A program made the translations under genes and the position numbers. A DNA stretch of 55,541 nucleotides from Planctomycetota bacterium (GTDB taxonomy: Bacteria > Planctomycetota > B15-G4 > SIAN01). The notes beneath the pieces are model-generated. The model did not search any database, was not told the DNA's origin, and worked only from the letters and a program-made list of their open reading frames with translations. Below are positions 26,881 through 36,329 of the stretch, in pieces; the stretch's first letter is position 1, and every line of letters begins with the position of its first letter. The stretch lies in assembly GCA_028289345.1 (NCBI GenBank), contig JANQQL010000004.1, positions 1-55,541 on the forward strand, written 5' to 3'.

Positions 26881-27905
26881 TCGTCCTCGGTGCGACCGGT
26901 TGCCACAGTGCGATCCCTCTTCCTCTGCGGCCTTTGGCTGAGGAGTCCTTGAATGACGAGTCACCGAGTCATGACGACTCGATCGTTCGCGGACCGCTTC
27001 TCGGAAGAGTGGAAAATGCGGCCTTCCTGCCGTTCCTGCGTTTGCCCGCCACGCGAGCCGTGCCTCTGGAGCGGCACGAAACCGAGCTGACCTGGGCAAG
27101 TCACTACTCGAGCATCTTTCACGAGGACACTTCGGCGTCCAGCACGTTCCGCTTGGACGGAGAAGTTTGGCGCAACGTTGCGCATCTGCGTCATGGAGTC
27201 ACGGACCGAGCTCAGGTCTACGTCTCTGTGCCGACCATCTATGCGAGTAGCGGATTCCTGGACTCGTTCGTCGAAGACTTCCACGACACCTTCGACTTTC
27301 CCCAAGGGGGCAGAGACCGAAATCCCGATGACCAGTTCGCCATGGGCATCGAGTCCGGTTCCTCGACGCTCTACCAACTGAAAGAGGATCAGCTTGCCAT
27401 CGGCGACATCTCTTTGGGGCTCGACGTACAAGTCTTGGAAGAGAGCGAGAGCCTGCCCGCGCTGACCGTTCGGGCGGCCGTCGAGTTTCCGACCGGCGAT
27501 GAGGACGACGGCTTCGGCAACGGGGAATACGACTACGCCGTCGGACTCGGCCTCGAGAAGCGGGTGCTCGGTTTCGTCCTGCATGGACTGGCAGACTACG
27601 TGGTCACGGGATCTCTGGACTCGTTTCGCGGAACGGTTGCTCGAGTGGAAGACACTTGGACCCTGATGCTCGCGGTGGAACGTCCGTTCGGCTCGTTCTT
27701 CTCGGCGCTGGTCCAGGTGCGATACGAGACCTCCCCGATTGGGGGAACCGGGATTGAAGACCTTCGCAACGCCATCGTCGGAACTTTTGGCGGAGTCTTT
27801 GATTTGGGCCGACGCACTCGATTGCAACTCGGGTTTGCGGAAGACTTCACCAGGCACACGGCTCAGGACTTCAGCGCTCACGTCGTGCTTTCCCATCGAT
27901 TCTGA
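26763..27905 (+). CDS. DUF3187-like outer-membrane beta protein
   Basis: This protein has up to 380 residues. The first ~35 give an arginine-rich n-region and a hydrophobic core (LVPVLSSFALIVLGATGC). It ends at a possible lipobox cysteine (C45), so it may be a lipoprotein or exported protein. The body is a series of amphipathic beta strands with aromatic ends (ELTWASHYSSIF, VRAAVEFPTGDEDDGFGNGE, LALVQVRYE-like strands). It closes with a C-terminal Phe (VVLSHRF), typical of outer-membrane barrels. The pattern matches DUF3187. The ATG at 26763 has gagggag upstream and lies 118 bp inside lepB; a shorter start would remove the signal. Confidence 0.75.
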   Translation: MGMRRRRSHRRKSAIRSRVSGPRRFLPAALVPVLSSFALIVLGATGCHSAIPLPLRPLAEESLNDESPSHDDSIVRGPLLGRVENAAFLPFLRLPATRAVPLERHETELTWASHYSSIFHEDTSASSTFRLDGEVWRNVAHLRHGVTDRAQVYVSVPTIYASSGFLDSFVEDFHDTFDFPQGGRDRNPDDQFAMGIESGSSTLYQLKEDQLAIGDISLGLDVQVLEESESLPALTVRAAVEFPTGDEDDGFGNGEYDYAVGLGLEKRVLGFVLHGLADYVVTGSLDSFRGTVARVEDTWTLMLAVERPFGSFFSALVQVRYETSPIGGTGIEDLRNAIVGTFGGVFDLGRRTRLQLGFAEDFTRHTAQDFSAHVVLSHRF

Positions 27906-28082
27906 CGAGTTGTCGGAGTGTTCGCTTTTCGATCGTTTTCGAGGGATGGCCGAGGGGGCCATGGTGCGGGCGGCGACCCGAAGCCGTGATTTTTTCGGGT
28001 TTCCGACCTAGCATGCGTTCTTCGGGTTATCTGAAAACGTCTCGCTCTGAAGTCAGTCTTGGATCCATGGAGGAATCTCACG

Positions 28083-28511
28083 ATGGGCACTCGTGCATGG
28101 GCACTCGTGGCTTGTTCGATCCTGTTTGTTTCGTGGGGGACGGCTCCCGGAGAGCAAACGGACCCGGTTGCTGAAGGAACGGACGGCGACGTCATCGTGG
28201 AGCGAATGACCGACGAGTTCTTCTTCCAGCTCCTTCCGCCGGACGGAGTCGTCACGGGAGGAGATCAAGTCATCTTCGGCGGCTCCAATGGAGTTCCTGA
28301 TCAGCGCTTGCTGGTGGGCTTGGTGGCGCCGGGACTGCCGATCATCTTTGACGTGATCACCTTCGGGCGCTTCGACAGCCAAGGAGAATGGCGTTGGAGA
28401 GTGACAGTGCCGGTGGAGATGTTTGGCATCTCTTTGTCGTTCCGTATCCAAAGTCGTGACGAGTTCGGCAACGTCGTGGAAACCAACGACCAAACCCTGA
28501 CCATTCTGTAA
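28083..28511 (+). CDS. Small exported protein of unknown function
   Basis: This 142-residue protein starts at an ATG with ggagga upstream and has a short signal peptide (WALVACSILFVSWG, cleavage near 20-25). The mature part is acidic and predicted all-beta, with WRWRVTVPVEMFGISLSFRI near the C terminus and an Ig-like or sandwich feel. I do not recognise a family. It is flanked downstream by its own terminator. Confidence 0.7.
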   Translation: MGTRAWALVACSILFVSWGTAPGEQTDPVAEGTDGDVIVERMTDEFFFQLLPPDGVVTGGDQVIFGGSNGVPDQRLLVGLVAPGLPIIFDVITFGRFDSQGEWRWRVTVPVEMFGISLSFRIQSRDEFGNVVETNDQTLTIL

Positions 28512-28557
28512 GTTCAATCGAACTGGGGCATCTCCCAGAATCTTTCTCTGCAACTCC

Positions 28558-28597
28558 GAACGGTGGCGAGCCAATGGTTCGCCACCGTTCTTTTTTG
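28558..28597 (+). terminator. Rho-independent terminator
   Basis: gaacggtggcgagcc and gttcgccaccgttc form a near-perfect 13-bp stem with a small loop, followed by six T. It lies about 47 nt after the small exported protein stop. Confidence 0.92.
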
Positions 28598-28908
28598 TGC
28601 GGAGGTCGGACCGTACAAGATTTGCTCGCTGAGGTTTTGGCACGCTTCGCAGCACCCGTTTCCCTCGAGCCGGTTCCTCCGAGAACAAGGAGGCCAATCG
28701 CTGACCCTTTCCCTGTCGATTCGCAAGTGTGTGCGAGCCGGCAGGCCGTTGCTTGCGGCAACTTCTCCGATTTTCGTGATCCTTTCTCTCCGCCATGGCC
28801 TTCCTGAGAAGTGGGAGTACTTCTCACCCCTTCGCGTTCTTTCGCGAACGCGACCCGTTCGCCGAGATTTCAAAACAAGGCCGGGAGTCCAGAGCAAGGA
28901 GAAGAGGG
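28598..28908 (+). other. Gene-free upstream region of the CxxCH propeller protein
   Basis: About 310 bp separate the terminator at 28597 from the start at 28909. The reading frame of the downstream protein extends up into it, but that part lacks a ribosome site and a signal peptide. I treat it as untranslated leader. No RNA gene is recognised. Confidence 0.5.
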
Positions 28909-31900
28909 ATGGTCGCACCATCGACGCGTCGTGTTCGTCGGTCTTCAAAGCGCCTGATGACTTTGTTGGGGGGAGGGTTGTTGTTGATCGGTGGCGGGCC
29001 GATCGCTCACGGGCAGGTGGAACTCGATCCGGATGTCATGCAAAAGGCTGTGGAGCCCACTTCTGGTTACCATGTGGTCGACAACCTGCAAGCGTCATGG
29101 ACGGGATTGAACGCCGTTCCCTTTCGGCCGATGGTCATCGACCCGGCAGGACTGCCGTTCTTTGCTGTCAACGTCCATGACAGCACGGTGCACCGCTTCG
29201 ACTTCCTCAATGGCAATCCCACCCAAACGTGGCGGGTGCCTTGGAACCCGGTGTCTCTGGCGCTGTTCGACTCCCACCCCGATGGCGTCTCGCGCCTGCT
29301 CGTGGTTTGCCGTGGAACCCACTGCTTGCTGATCCTGGATCGGGAGACCGGGCAACCGTTGGAGTGGCTGGATCTTCCCCATGAGCCAGCCGATCTCCTC
29401 GTCGATGACTTCGCCTCTCTGGCTTTCGTTTCTTCGACCGGCAAGGACCAGGTCGTGGAAATCGATTTGCTGAGCCCGGCAATTCTTCGCACGTTCGACA
29501 TCCCGGCCCAGCACCCGGCGTTCCTGAGCTTTGACGCGGCGGGTGACGTGCTGGTCGCTCCCATGATGTCCGGCAACAACTCGACGGTTCTGGGAGACGG
29601 GGAGGGGGCGTCGTTCATTCAGGATCTGGACGATCCATCGGTCGCCCCGGCGGGGGGACTTCCTGATGAAGACCTCTTTCGAATCGTACGGAGTACGGGA
29701 GCGGTCGAGCCCATCTTGCGTGGCACCGGGACGATTTTATTCGGCCACGGTCTGAACCCGGCAGATGGGAAATTCTGGCAGCTGAATCTCGAGTCGAAGA
29801 ACAAAACCGAGACCAAGCAAAGTGAACCAGCGGTCCAAGGAATCTTCTCGGAGAATCGCCTCACGATCAGCACGCTGCCTCCCGTGGGGGGCCCGATCGT
29901 TTCGAATCACTTGAGCTTGAACCTCGACGACACCGATCACGCCACAGAAGAACTCGAGGTCGACGAAACCCGGACGATCTCCTTGCCTTGGGCCATGGAC
30001 TTCGACGCGGCTGGCAATGCGTTGGTGGTCGGGATCGCGACCGACAACATTCTGGCACTGAACTCCGCGGGAGACTTTCTCCTGGAGTGGGATCTTCCGG
30101 CAGGCTCTCTGCCGCGTCAGGTCTTGTTCGATCCCTTGGTCCAGCACCTGTGTCTGGTCTACTGTTGGGGCACGAACAAGTTGTTGTTGTTTACCTTACT
30201 TCCTGTTTTCGATCCGGTCCCGGTGGAGTTCGACTTGGGCTACGACCCGGCACCGTCCCTCGTCCAGCAGGGACGTCAGGTGTTCTATGATGCGACTCAC
30301 TCGCTGAACAACAACTTGACCTGTGCGCACTGCCACATCGACGGGGGCATGGATCTGTTGTCTTGGAACATCTCGGATCTCCCCAAGGACGACAAGGGGC
30401 CGATGTTCACGCAAACCCTGTTCAATATCGAGAATCGAGCCCCGTTCCATTGGCGCGGGGAACGACGCACCTTATTGGACTTCAATGTCGCGTTTCCTGG
30501 TCTGCTCGGGGCAGACGGCGAGCTCGATGATTCCCCAGGTGGATTGTTTGATCAGTTTCAGGCCTTTGTCTTCTCCTTGATGCCGCCCGCCAACCCGTTC
30601 CAGGACGAACGGCGCATTCTCAACGACGAAATTGCGGAGCTGCTGCCGAATGGACGAATGGGCTCCGCTGTGCAAGGGCAAGACGACTACCAGTTCATCC
30701 CGTCCGATGGCCCCTTTTCCTGCGCGGATTGCCACACTTTGCCGACGGGAACAAACAACGATTTCGTCTTCGAAGAGTTCGGCCCCAAGCCACAGCAAAC
30801 CCACATCGAGACCCCGCACTTTGTGGATCTATGGAGGAAACTGCAGCCCCAGGTTCCCGTGGAATTGAGTGGGGGGACCGTGATGAAACCACTGACTGGT
30901 TTCAACTTCGTCCACACCGGGGGAATCAACAGTCTGTTCGACTTCGTCCACAACATCTTTCAGCAAGTTTCCCCGCAGCAACGTGCCAACATTATCGAGT
31001 TCGTGAACCAGTTCGACTCGGGTCATGCCCCGGCAATTCACAAAGGAGTGCTGCTCGACACGGCGCACTTCCAACAAGCAAAGAGTCGGCTCAAGCAGTA
31101 CCTGATTCCTCAGGCTCGGTCCGGGAACTGTGACCTGGTCGTTTTCGGCAACTACCCACTACGCGGTGCTCCCGAGCAGGTCGCGTGGGTCTACGATCCC
31201 GTCACCAAGCGTTTCTTGAGCGAAGACTCCACGGCGCCCACCGTATCCTTCACGGATTTCCTCCAAGAAACTCAGGCTCACGGGCTCAGCAACTTGTTCT
31301 TCGGTGTTCCGGTCGGGAATGGAATCGGCAAAGCCATCGACTGGGATCGGGACGGGTTGCGCAACTTTGATGAAGCCACGCACAACGTGGATCCGTGGAT
31401 CGCGGACTCGGACTCGGACACGTTCTTGGACGGCCACGAAGTGGAATGGGGCAGCGAGCCGGACGACGACACCAGTCTGCCCGTGGACACCGTCGCGCCG
31501 CGCATCGATGAACTGACCTTGGACTGGAAGACGGCTCGAAATGCCAGCATCACGTTCCGGACCAGTGAGCCGTGTCAGGTCAAGGTGACCTACAGCACCG
31601 CCGCGTCGGGAATCTCGGAGCTGCTCTATCCCGCATTGCAAAGGGTCCATCGGGTGATTCTCACCGACATGCTTCCGTCGACCGAGTTGGGAACCAGCTT
31701 TGATGTGAAACACACCTACTCGGGGACCATCACGGTGACGGACAACGCCGGCCAGGAGACCTCGGTCCCCCTGCCCGGCTTCGCCACCGATCCTTTCACC
31801 AGTTTGTTCAGCCCTGTGCTGGCCATTCCCGCCACGGTCATTGGCACGCTCGGCTTCCGTAGTGAGAACGACCTGGGAGGGGGGGTGTTGGAGTTGGACG

Positions 31901-32307
31901 GCCAGGCGCGGGTCGACTTTCGACTAGCCGGGCCGCCGGCCATCCCTGCGGAAGACTTCGTCGTGATTGGCAATATCTTGGTCAATGGAACATTGTGGAC
32001 CGACATCGATTCCAGCCCGAGTGAGTTCGACGTTCTTGGGGAGAGGTTCGACGACATGCCGGGGCCGTTCGTCTTGAGTACGGCGAGCTTGGCCGATGGA
32101 ATGGTGGACTTCGATGTCACGGTCAATGGTCTGTCTTCCGGCGATGACGTACGCTTCAACGTCATTGCCGTGATGTATGCGGACCCTGACACCTACGATC
32201 CGTGGAACCCCGACTTTGGAAGTGAGACGAACAATCTGGTGCCGGCGGGCAACTGGAGCTTTCCGGACACTCTGAAAGAGATGCGCGGAGTCGAGACCAC
32301 TTACTGA
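28909..32307 (+). CDS. Large exported beta-propeller cytochrome c protein
   Basis: This 1132-residue protein starts at an ATG with aaggagaagaggg just upstream. A signal peptide (LMTLLGGGLLLIGGGPIAHG) ends near residue 35. Residues ~50-440 are a YVTN/NHL-like propeller. A cytochrome c peroxidase-like section then carries two c-heme motifs, CAHCH (C472-H476) and CADCH (C605-H609), with conserved surroundings such as GPMFTQTLFNIENRAPFHWR. A calcium-binding thrombospondin-3-like segment (DWDRDGLRNFDEA, DSDSDTFLDGHE) lies near 800-840. The last ~270 residues are beta-sandwich-like. The combination suggests an exported electron-transfer or peroxidase-related protein anchored to a surface scaffold. 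No neighbouring maturation genes are visible. Confidence 0.88.
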   Translation: MVAPSTRRVRRSSKRLMTLLGGGLLLIGGGPIAHGQVELDPDVMQKAVEPTSGYHVVDNLQASWTGLNAVPFRPMVIDPAGLPFFAVNVHDSTVHRFDFLNGNPTQTWRVPWNPVSLALFDSHPDGVSRLLVVCRGTHCLLILDRETGQPLEWLDLPHEPADLLVDDFASLAFVSSTGKDQVVEIDLLSPAILRTFDIPAQHPAFLSFDAAGDVLVAPMMSGNNSTVLGDGEGASFIQDLDDPSVAPAGGLPDEDLFRIVRSTGAVEPILRGTGTILFGHGLNPADGKFWQLNLESKNKTETKQSEPAVQGIFSENRLTISTLPPVGGPIVSNHLSLNLDDTDHATEELEVDETRTISLPWAMDFDAAGNALVVGIATDNILALNSAGDFLLEWDLPAGSLPRQVLFDPLVQHLCLVYCWGTNKLLLFTLLPVFDPVPVEFDLGYDPAPSLVQQGRQVFYDATHSLNNNLTCAHCHIDGGMDLLSWNISDLPKDDKGPMFTQTLFNIENRAPFHWRGERRTLLDFNVAFPGLLGADGELDDSPGGLFDQFQAFVFSLMPPANPFQDERRILNDEIAELLPNGRMGSAVQGQDDYQFIPSDGPFSCADCHTLPTGTNNDFVFEEFGPKPQQTHIETPHFVDLWRKLQPQVPVELSGGTVMKPLTGFNFVHTGGINSLFDFVHNIFQQVSPQQRANIIEFVNQFDSGHAPAIHKGVLLDTAHFQQAKSRLKQYLIPQARSGNCDLVVFGNYPLRGAPEQVAWVYDPVTKRFLSEDSTAPTVSFTDFLQETQAHGLSNLFFGVPVGNGIGKAIDWDRDGLRNFDEATHNVDPWIADSDSDTFLDGHEVEWGSEPDDDTSLPVDTVAPRIDELTLDWKTARNASITFRTSEPCQVKVTYSTAASGISELLYPALQRVHRVILTDMLPSTELGTSFDVKHTYSGTITVTDNAGQETSVPLPGFATDPFTSLFSPVLAIPATVIGTLGFRSENDLGGGVLELDGQARVDFRLAGPPAIPAEDFVVIGNILVNGTLWTDIDSSPSEFDVLGERFDDMPGPFVLSTASLADGMVDFDVTVNGLSSGDDVRFNVIAVMYADPDTYDPWNPDFGSETNNLVPAGNWSFPDTLKEMRGVETTY

Positions 32308-32379
32308 TTTCTTGTGCTCCTTCTTGACGGAAGCCGCGGAGAGCCGTGGGGCGGCTGGTTCTTCGCGACTTCCGGAAAC

Positions 32380-35300
32380 TCACCACGAGGCCCAGATTTC
32401 CACCGCTTCCGCCGGGGTAACCGTGACCCAACCCTGCTGGTGCAGAGGCCGTTCTCGGGGCGAAGCTTCTGCGGAGTGGAAAGACAGTTCCCATTCGGTG
32501 GAGCCAAGCGGTGCTCGAAACCCCGTGTGAAACTCGCCTTCTTCACGCATGCAGTGATGCCATGGAGAGGACCAGTCTTGTTCTTCATTTCGAAGCTTGG
32601 CCAACAGAGTTCCGGAAGGAAGCGAGTCGTTGCCGCGGAGAGTCACCCATTGAAACGGCTTCGTGTGTAGTTCCACCGAGGTCGTCCGACTTGGCTCGAG
32701 CGTGATGTGTTCGTCGAACATCTCTTCGAGCGTGGCCACGGTGAGTCGATAGCTTCCTGGCAGGAGACCTTCGAAGCGCACCGAGCCGTTTTCGTCGAGT
32801 TCGCCGCGAAAGTAGCGGGGGATGTCACCGTGCCACGGACCGAATCCAGGCACCGCATGGAGATGCTCGAAAGAGAGGGTCACCGGAGGTGGTCCGCTTG
32901 ACGTTTGGAGCACGTCGAGGTGAGCTTCGAGGGACGCGAAGTCACCCAAGGCGATGGATGTTTGGATCTCTCGTGACTGGGGGGTGACATCGACGTCGGC
33001 GTAACCGGGAGCGAGTCCTTCGGCCACCGCCCAGATTCGCCATTGTCCCGGAGGAACCTGCTCGGCGACGACCGCACCGGCGATGCGATGACTCGGATGG
33101 CCGACAAATCGTTGCGGCTCATACGGTGCTCGACGACACAAGTACACGTGGTTGGCGTCGAGAGGTGCGCCGGACTCGGCGTGATGGATGGTCGCGAGCA
33201 GGTGGGCACCTCCTACCTCGTTCCTGGGCAGGGTGATGGTGATTTCCTGATCCCCTCCCTGGGCGCGGACGATCTCCATTTGACCCCAGCCGGGCTCCCC
33301 GAAGGGAGGGCTGACCGTCAGTTGCCATTCCCCGGTGGAAGTCATGGGGAGTGTGAACGATCCCTCTTGGTCAGTGGGGGAACTCGTGGAGTGGCCCGTG
33401 GCTGCCGGGTGGCCGTAAGGTCGTCGACAGCTGACGGTGGCGCGGGCCACAGGTGCTCCTTGGGGATCCACGACCCGACCTTTGATTGGAAGGGCTCGGT
33501 GGAGGACGAACTCTCTCTCGATTTCGTCATCCTCTTCGAGGGCAATCTCAAACGAGTTGGTGGCATAGTCCTGGGCGGATACCTCGAAGCGAATGTTCTG
33601 TTGATCTGGCCGTGCGAGCGTCAATTGGTAGTGGCCGCGAAGGCTGGTCTTCGACTCTTGTTCGGCTCCGCGGACCTGGGCCTCCCCAATGGGATGTCCT
33701 TGGGAGTCACGCACCGTCCCGAAGATTCGGATCTCATCCCGCTGATCTGGTCCGAGCACCACGTGATTCAGTCGGTTGCTTGCAAGATGGACGCGAGTCC
33801 GACCGAGTTCAAGACCAAGAGAGCTCGTGGCGGTCAATTCATAGGTGGCAGGAGCCCTTGGATCGTTGTCTTGGGGCAGCGGGAGGACTGAGAACAGAGC
33901 TTGGCCACTTTCGTTCGTGGTCTGGAGGAAGAGAGAATGGACCGGACCTTCGGGGCCTCCCCAAAACTCGGCGTCCCATCCTTGAAGCTGGTCGAAGGGG
34001 CGGAACTGAGGAGACAGACGGATCGAGGCACCTGCGATGGGGAGGTTGCTCTCGTCGATCACGGAAACCTTCAGGGCGGACTGGGGGCCGACAAGGATCT
34101 CAATCTCACGTTCGGATCCACCGCCTTCGAGAAGAGCCACCTCGACCCAGCCCAGTCCTTCCGTCGTTGCGGCGAGGAATCCGAGGTTTTGGGTCATCTT
34201 CCCGGTGAAACGGCGGCGCGTCCCGAGGAGGAATTGCCCGGCCTCATTGGTCGTGGCGGTGAGCCAGGCATGAGCCCTTCGGGATTCTTTGGTTCCCGGG
34301 CCGGGAACCAGGTACTCAAAGATCGCGGCTCCCGCCAGGGGACGACCCGTGCGTGCTTGGATCACGCGGCCCTGAATTGCCACGCCTCGCTCCAGGAACA
34401 GTCGACCGAGATCGATGGAGAAGTCGTCGCCGTTCTTTTTCGGTTGCACTGAAAGCATGGCGTGACGGGGAGACTGCAAGGCGACTGAGAACGGAAAGCT
34501 GGGGAGTTGTTGCACGCGGAACTTGCCCCTCTTGTCTGCGTGGCCGCGTTCGTAAAGAGAGGTCTCGGTTCCGTCTTGCGAGAGGAAGTAGGCGAATACC
34601 TCGGCGTCGCCGATGGGTTCTCCGGTTTTCTTGTCAAGCACTTCCCCGGTGACGGAATAGGAGCTTGATTGCTCCGGGGAATGCGGTGAGTCCGAGGCCG
34701 TAGACTCTCCGTCGGAAACAAGAGCCAGGCCATCGGAAAGTGAACCCTCTTGGGCGCGGTGGGGAAGGGGGGCGGTGGGAGCGGCGTCGGCTATCGTTTT
34801 TGCGGGGGGAGCGGTCGAATGGAGACTCACACCTTTCGCGCCCCGTTCTGAGAGATTCGGCGGTTCCGGCTGCGTGACAGCAATCCAACTGGCGGTCGCC
34901 AAGACAGCCAGGGCTGCCCCGGTCCACATGAGCTTGTTCATGATCAGGCTCCCCAGAATGCTTGTCGTCGCGACTCCTGGAGGGAGTGCGGCGGCAGGAA
35001 TCGGGTGTTGCAGGACGACGGCCTTGACCGCGTCAAGACCACGTGGAGCGATCGACGCGACGCTCCCACCAGCCAGACTGGCGGGAAGCCGACGTCTCAG
35101 TTGCTTCAAGCCGCGATGCAACTGCACTCGTACCGTCGCGGTTTTCCTTCCCAGTCGGGAAGCAATCTCGTCCGGATCCTTGCCTTCCGCAAGGTGCAAC
35201 GAAAGCACCTCTCCATAAGGTGCTGCGATGTTGCGCATGGCTTGGTCCACGGCTCCACGAAGCTCGGCGTGTTCTGCGGCCAGCAATGGTTCCGTGGCGG

Positions 35301-35604
35301 AAGCCGGCTCCCAGGGAGCCGAGTCGGGTAATCGTCGCGCGCGGCGAAGAGTGCCTGCCTGTCGGGACAGAATCCCCATCAGCCAAGGGACCACCGGTCG
35401 GTTGGCGTGAAAGCGGTCTGCGCCTTCCAAAGCAGCGAGGAAGGTGGCCTGGACGACGTCTTCTGCGTCGGCTTCCGTTCTTACGAGATGGCGGGCCACC
35501 GCCAACAGCTGCGGAGCCACCAGGTCGAACAGGGCGGCCAAGGCTTGCGGATCGCGTTGGTCGCAGAACTGTCGAAACAGAGTGTCGGGGGCTCGAGATC
35601 GCAT
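32380..35604 (-). CDS. ECF sigma factor fused to membrane-anchored carboxypeptidase-regulatory repeats
   Basis: This 1074-residue protein joins a cytoplasmic sigma-70-like domain to an extracytoplasmic part. Region 2 has AEDVVQATFLAAL near 45-57. Region 4 has EIASRLGRKTATVRVQLHRGLKQLRRRL near 150-175. A single helix (LMWTGAALAVLATASWIAV) follows near 225-245, after a Pro/Ala stretch. The remaining ~800 residues are repeated Ig-like carboxypeptidase-regulatory (CarboxypepD_reg/SpaA-like) domains, each beginning with a strand such as YSVTGEVLDKKTGEPIGDAE, IQGRVIQARTGRPLAGAAI or IKGRVVDPQGAPVARA. The start at 35604 has aaggaaagg upstream; ATG 35679 in the same frame has poor spacing. Such fusions are a planctomycete ECF group. 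The outer part may sense a ligand and control release of the sigma domain. Confidence 0.88.
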   Translation of the reverse strand: MRSRAPDTLFRQFCDQRDPQALAALFDLVAPQLLAVARHLVRTEADAEDVVQATFLAALEGADRFHANRPVVPWLMGILSRQAGTLRRARRLPDSAPWEPASATEPLLAAEHAELRGAVDQAMRNIAAPYGEVLSLHLAEGKDPDEIASRLGRKTATVRVQLHRGLKQLRRRLPASLAGGSVASIAPRGLDAVKAVVLQHPIPAAALPPGVATTSILGSLIMNKLMWTGAALAVLATASWIAVTQPEPPNLSERGAKGVSLHSTAPPAKTIADAAPTAPLPHRAQEGSLSDGLALVSDGESTASDSPHSPEQSSSYSVTGEVLDKKTGEPIGDAEVFAYFLSQDGTETSLYERGHADKRGKFRVQQLPSFPFSVALQSPRHAMLSVQPKKNGDDFSIDLGRLFLERGVAIQGRVIQARTGRPLAGAAIFEYLVPGPGTKESRRAHAWLTATTNEAGQFLLGTRRRFTGKMTQNLGFLAATTEGLGWVEVALLEGGGSEREIEILVGPQSALKVSVIDESNLPIAGASIRLSPQFRPFDQLQGWDAEFWGGPEGPVHSLFLQTTNESGQALFSVLPLPQDNDPRAPATYELTATSSLGLELGRTRVHLASNRLNHVVLGPDQRDEIRIFGTVRDSQGHPIGEAQVRGAEQESKTSLRGHYQLTLARPDQQNIRFEVSAQDYATNSFEIALEEDDEIEREFVLHRALPIKGRVVDPQGAPVARATVSCRRPYGHPAATGHSTSSPTDQEGSFTLPMTSTGEWQLTVSPPFGEPGWGQMEIVRAQGGDQEITITLPRNEVGGAHLLATIHHAESGAPLDANHVYLCRRAPYEPQRFVGHPSHRIAGAVVAEQVPPGQWRIWAVAEGLAPGYADVDVTPQSREIQTSIALGDFASLEAHLDVLQTSSGPPPVTLSFEHLHAVPGFGPWHGDIPRYFRGELDENGSVRFEGLLPGSYRLTVATLEEMFDEHITLEPSRTTSVELHTKPFQWVTLRGNDSLPSGTLLAKLRNEEQDWSSPWHHCMREEGEFHTGFRAPLGSTEWELSFHSAEASPRERPLHQQGWVTVTPAEAVEIWASW

Positions 35605-35795
35605 GCCTTTCCTTAGCGGTGGGAATCGTTTCATTACGAGAAAACCGGGGATTCCCGGAGCGGTCTCCGAGGAATCCATCACTCCCCTGGGGGAACTCCG
35701 GATGGGTTAGCAGTCGCTTCCCGTCAAGAGGTTTTCGCAATGGGACGATAGAGGGAATGCTGAGGCACAACACAGATGTTTGGAGAACCAGAGAT

Positions 35796-36206
35796 ATGTT
35801 GTTTGGGGAATATCTACTGGAACACGGCCTCGTTTCGGAAAGCGTCCTTCTTGCTGCCCTTGACGATCAAGCGCGATCGAGGCCCTTCACCGGCACTCTC
35901 GCCGTCGATCTCGGCTACCTCTCGGTGGGGCAGGTACTCCAGGTCTTGAACGAGCAAACGATCACCGAGAAGAAGTTCCTAGCGACCGCGATCCACCTCG
36001 GTTTCATGAATCGTTCCCAGGCCGATCGGATCATTGCTCTGCAGCGAGACCGTCAGACGCCGATCGGTCAGGTGCTACAGCAAAGGGCCGCTCTGTCGTC
36101 CAAACAGCTCTCCGAGGCGCTGAAGGGCTACTTCGGACGACCTCCGGAAGGGGTGACGGAGAATTCGCAGGAGGAGATGGCCGGCACTCTCAACTCCGGT
36201 CTGTGA
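35796..36206 (+). CDS. GspE/MshE N-domain-like helical protein, copy 1
   Basis: This 136-residue, probably cytoplasmic protein is built of helical repeats of about 35 residues. Each pairs an xLGxxL-type element with a GLVS/GYLS turn (LLEHGLVSESVLLAAL, DLGYLSVGQVLQVLNEQ, HLGFMNRSQADRIIALQ). The pattern resembles the N-terminal domains of type II secretion/pilus ATPases (GspE/MshEN), which can bind c-di-GMP, but the protein has no ATPase part. It is paralogous to the gene at 36330, sharing the start MLFGE and the RPFTG segment. Ggagaacc precedes the ATG. It lies about 1.2 kb upstream of the chemotaxis operon, so a motility or signalling role is an inference from context. Confidence 0.72.
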   Translation: MLFGEYLLEHGLVSESVLLAALDDQARSRPFTGTLAVDLGYLSVGQVLQVLNEQTITEKKFLATAIHLGFMNRSQADRIIALQRDRQTPIGQVLQQRAALSSKQLSEALKGYFGRPPEGVTENSQEEMAGTLNSGL

Positions 36207-36329
36207 GCGAGGATGCGCCCGGCAAGAGTTGATGCTGGCTTGTCGCTCGGCGACGGGGCACGGCATGGGTCGGCCCCGTCTCCAGCGACTCGGCCCTGAT
36301 CAAACGGTGTCCTGAAGAAAGCGAATTCC

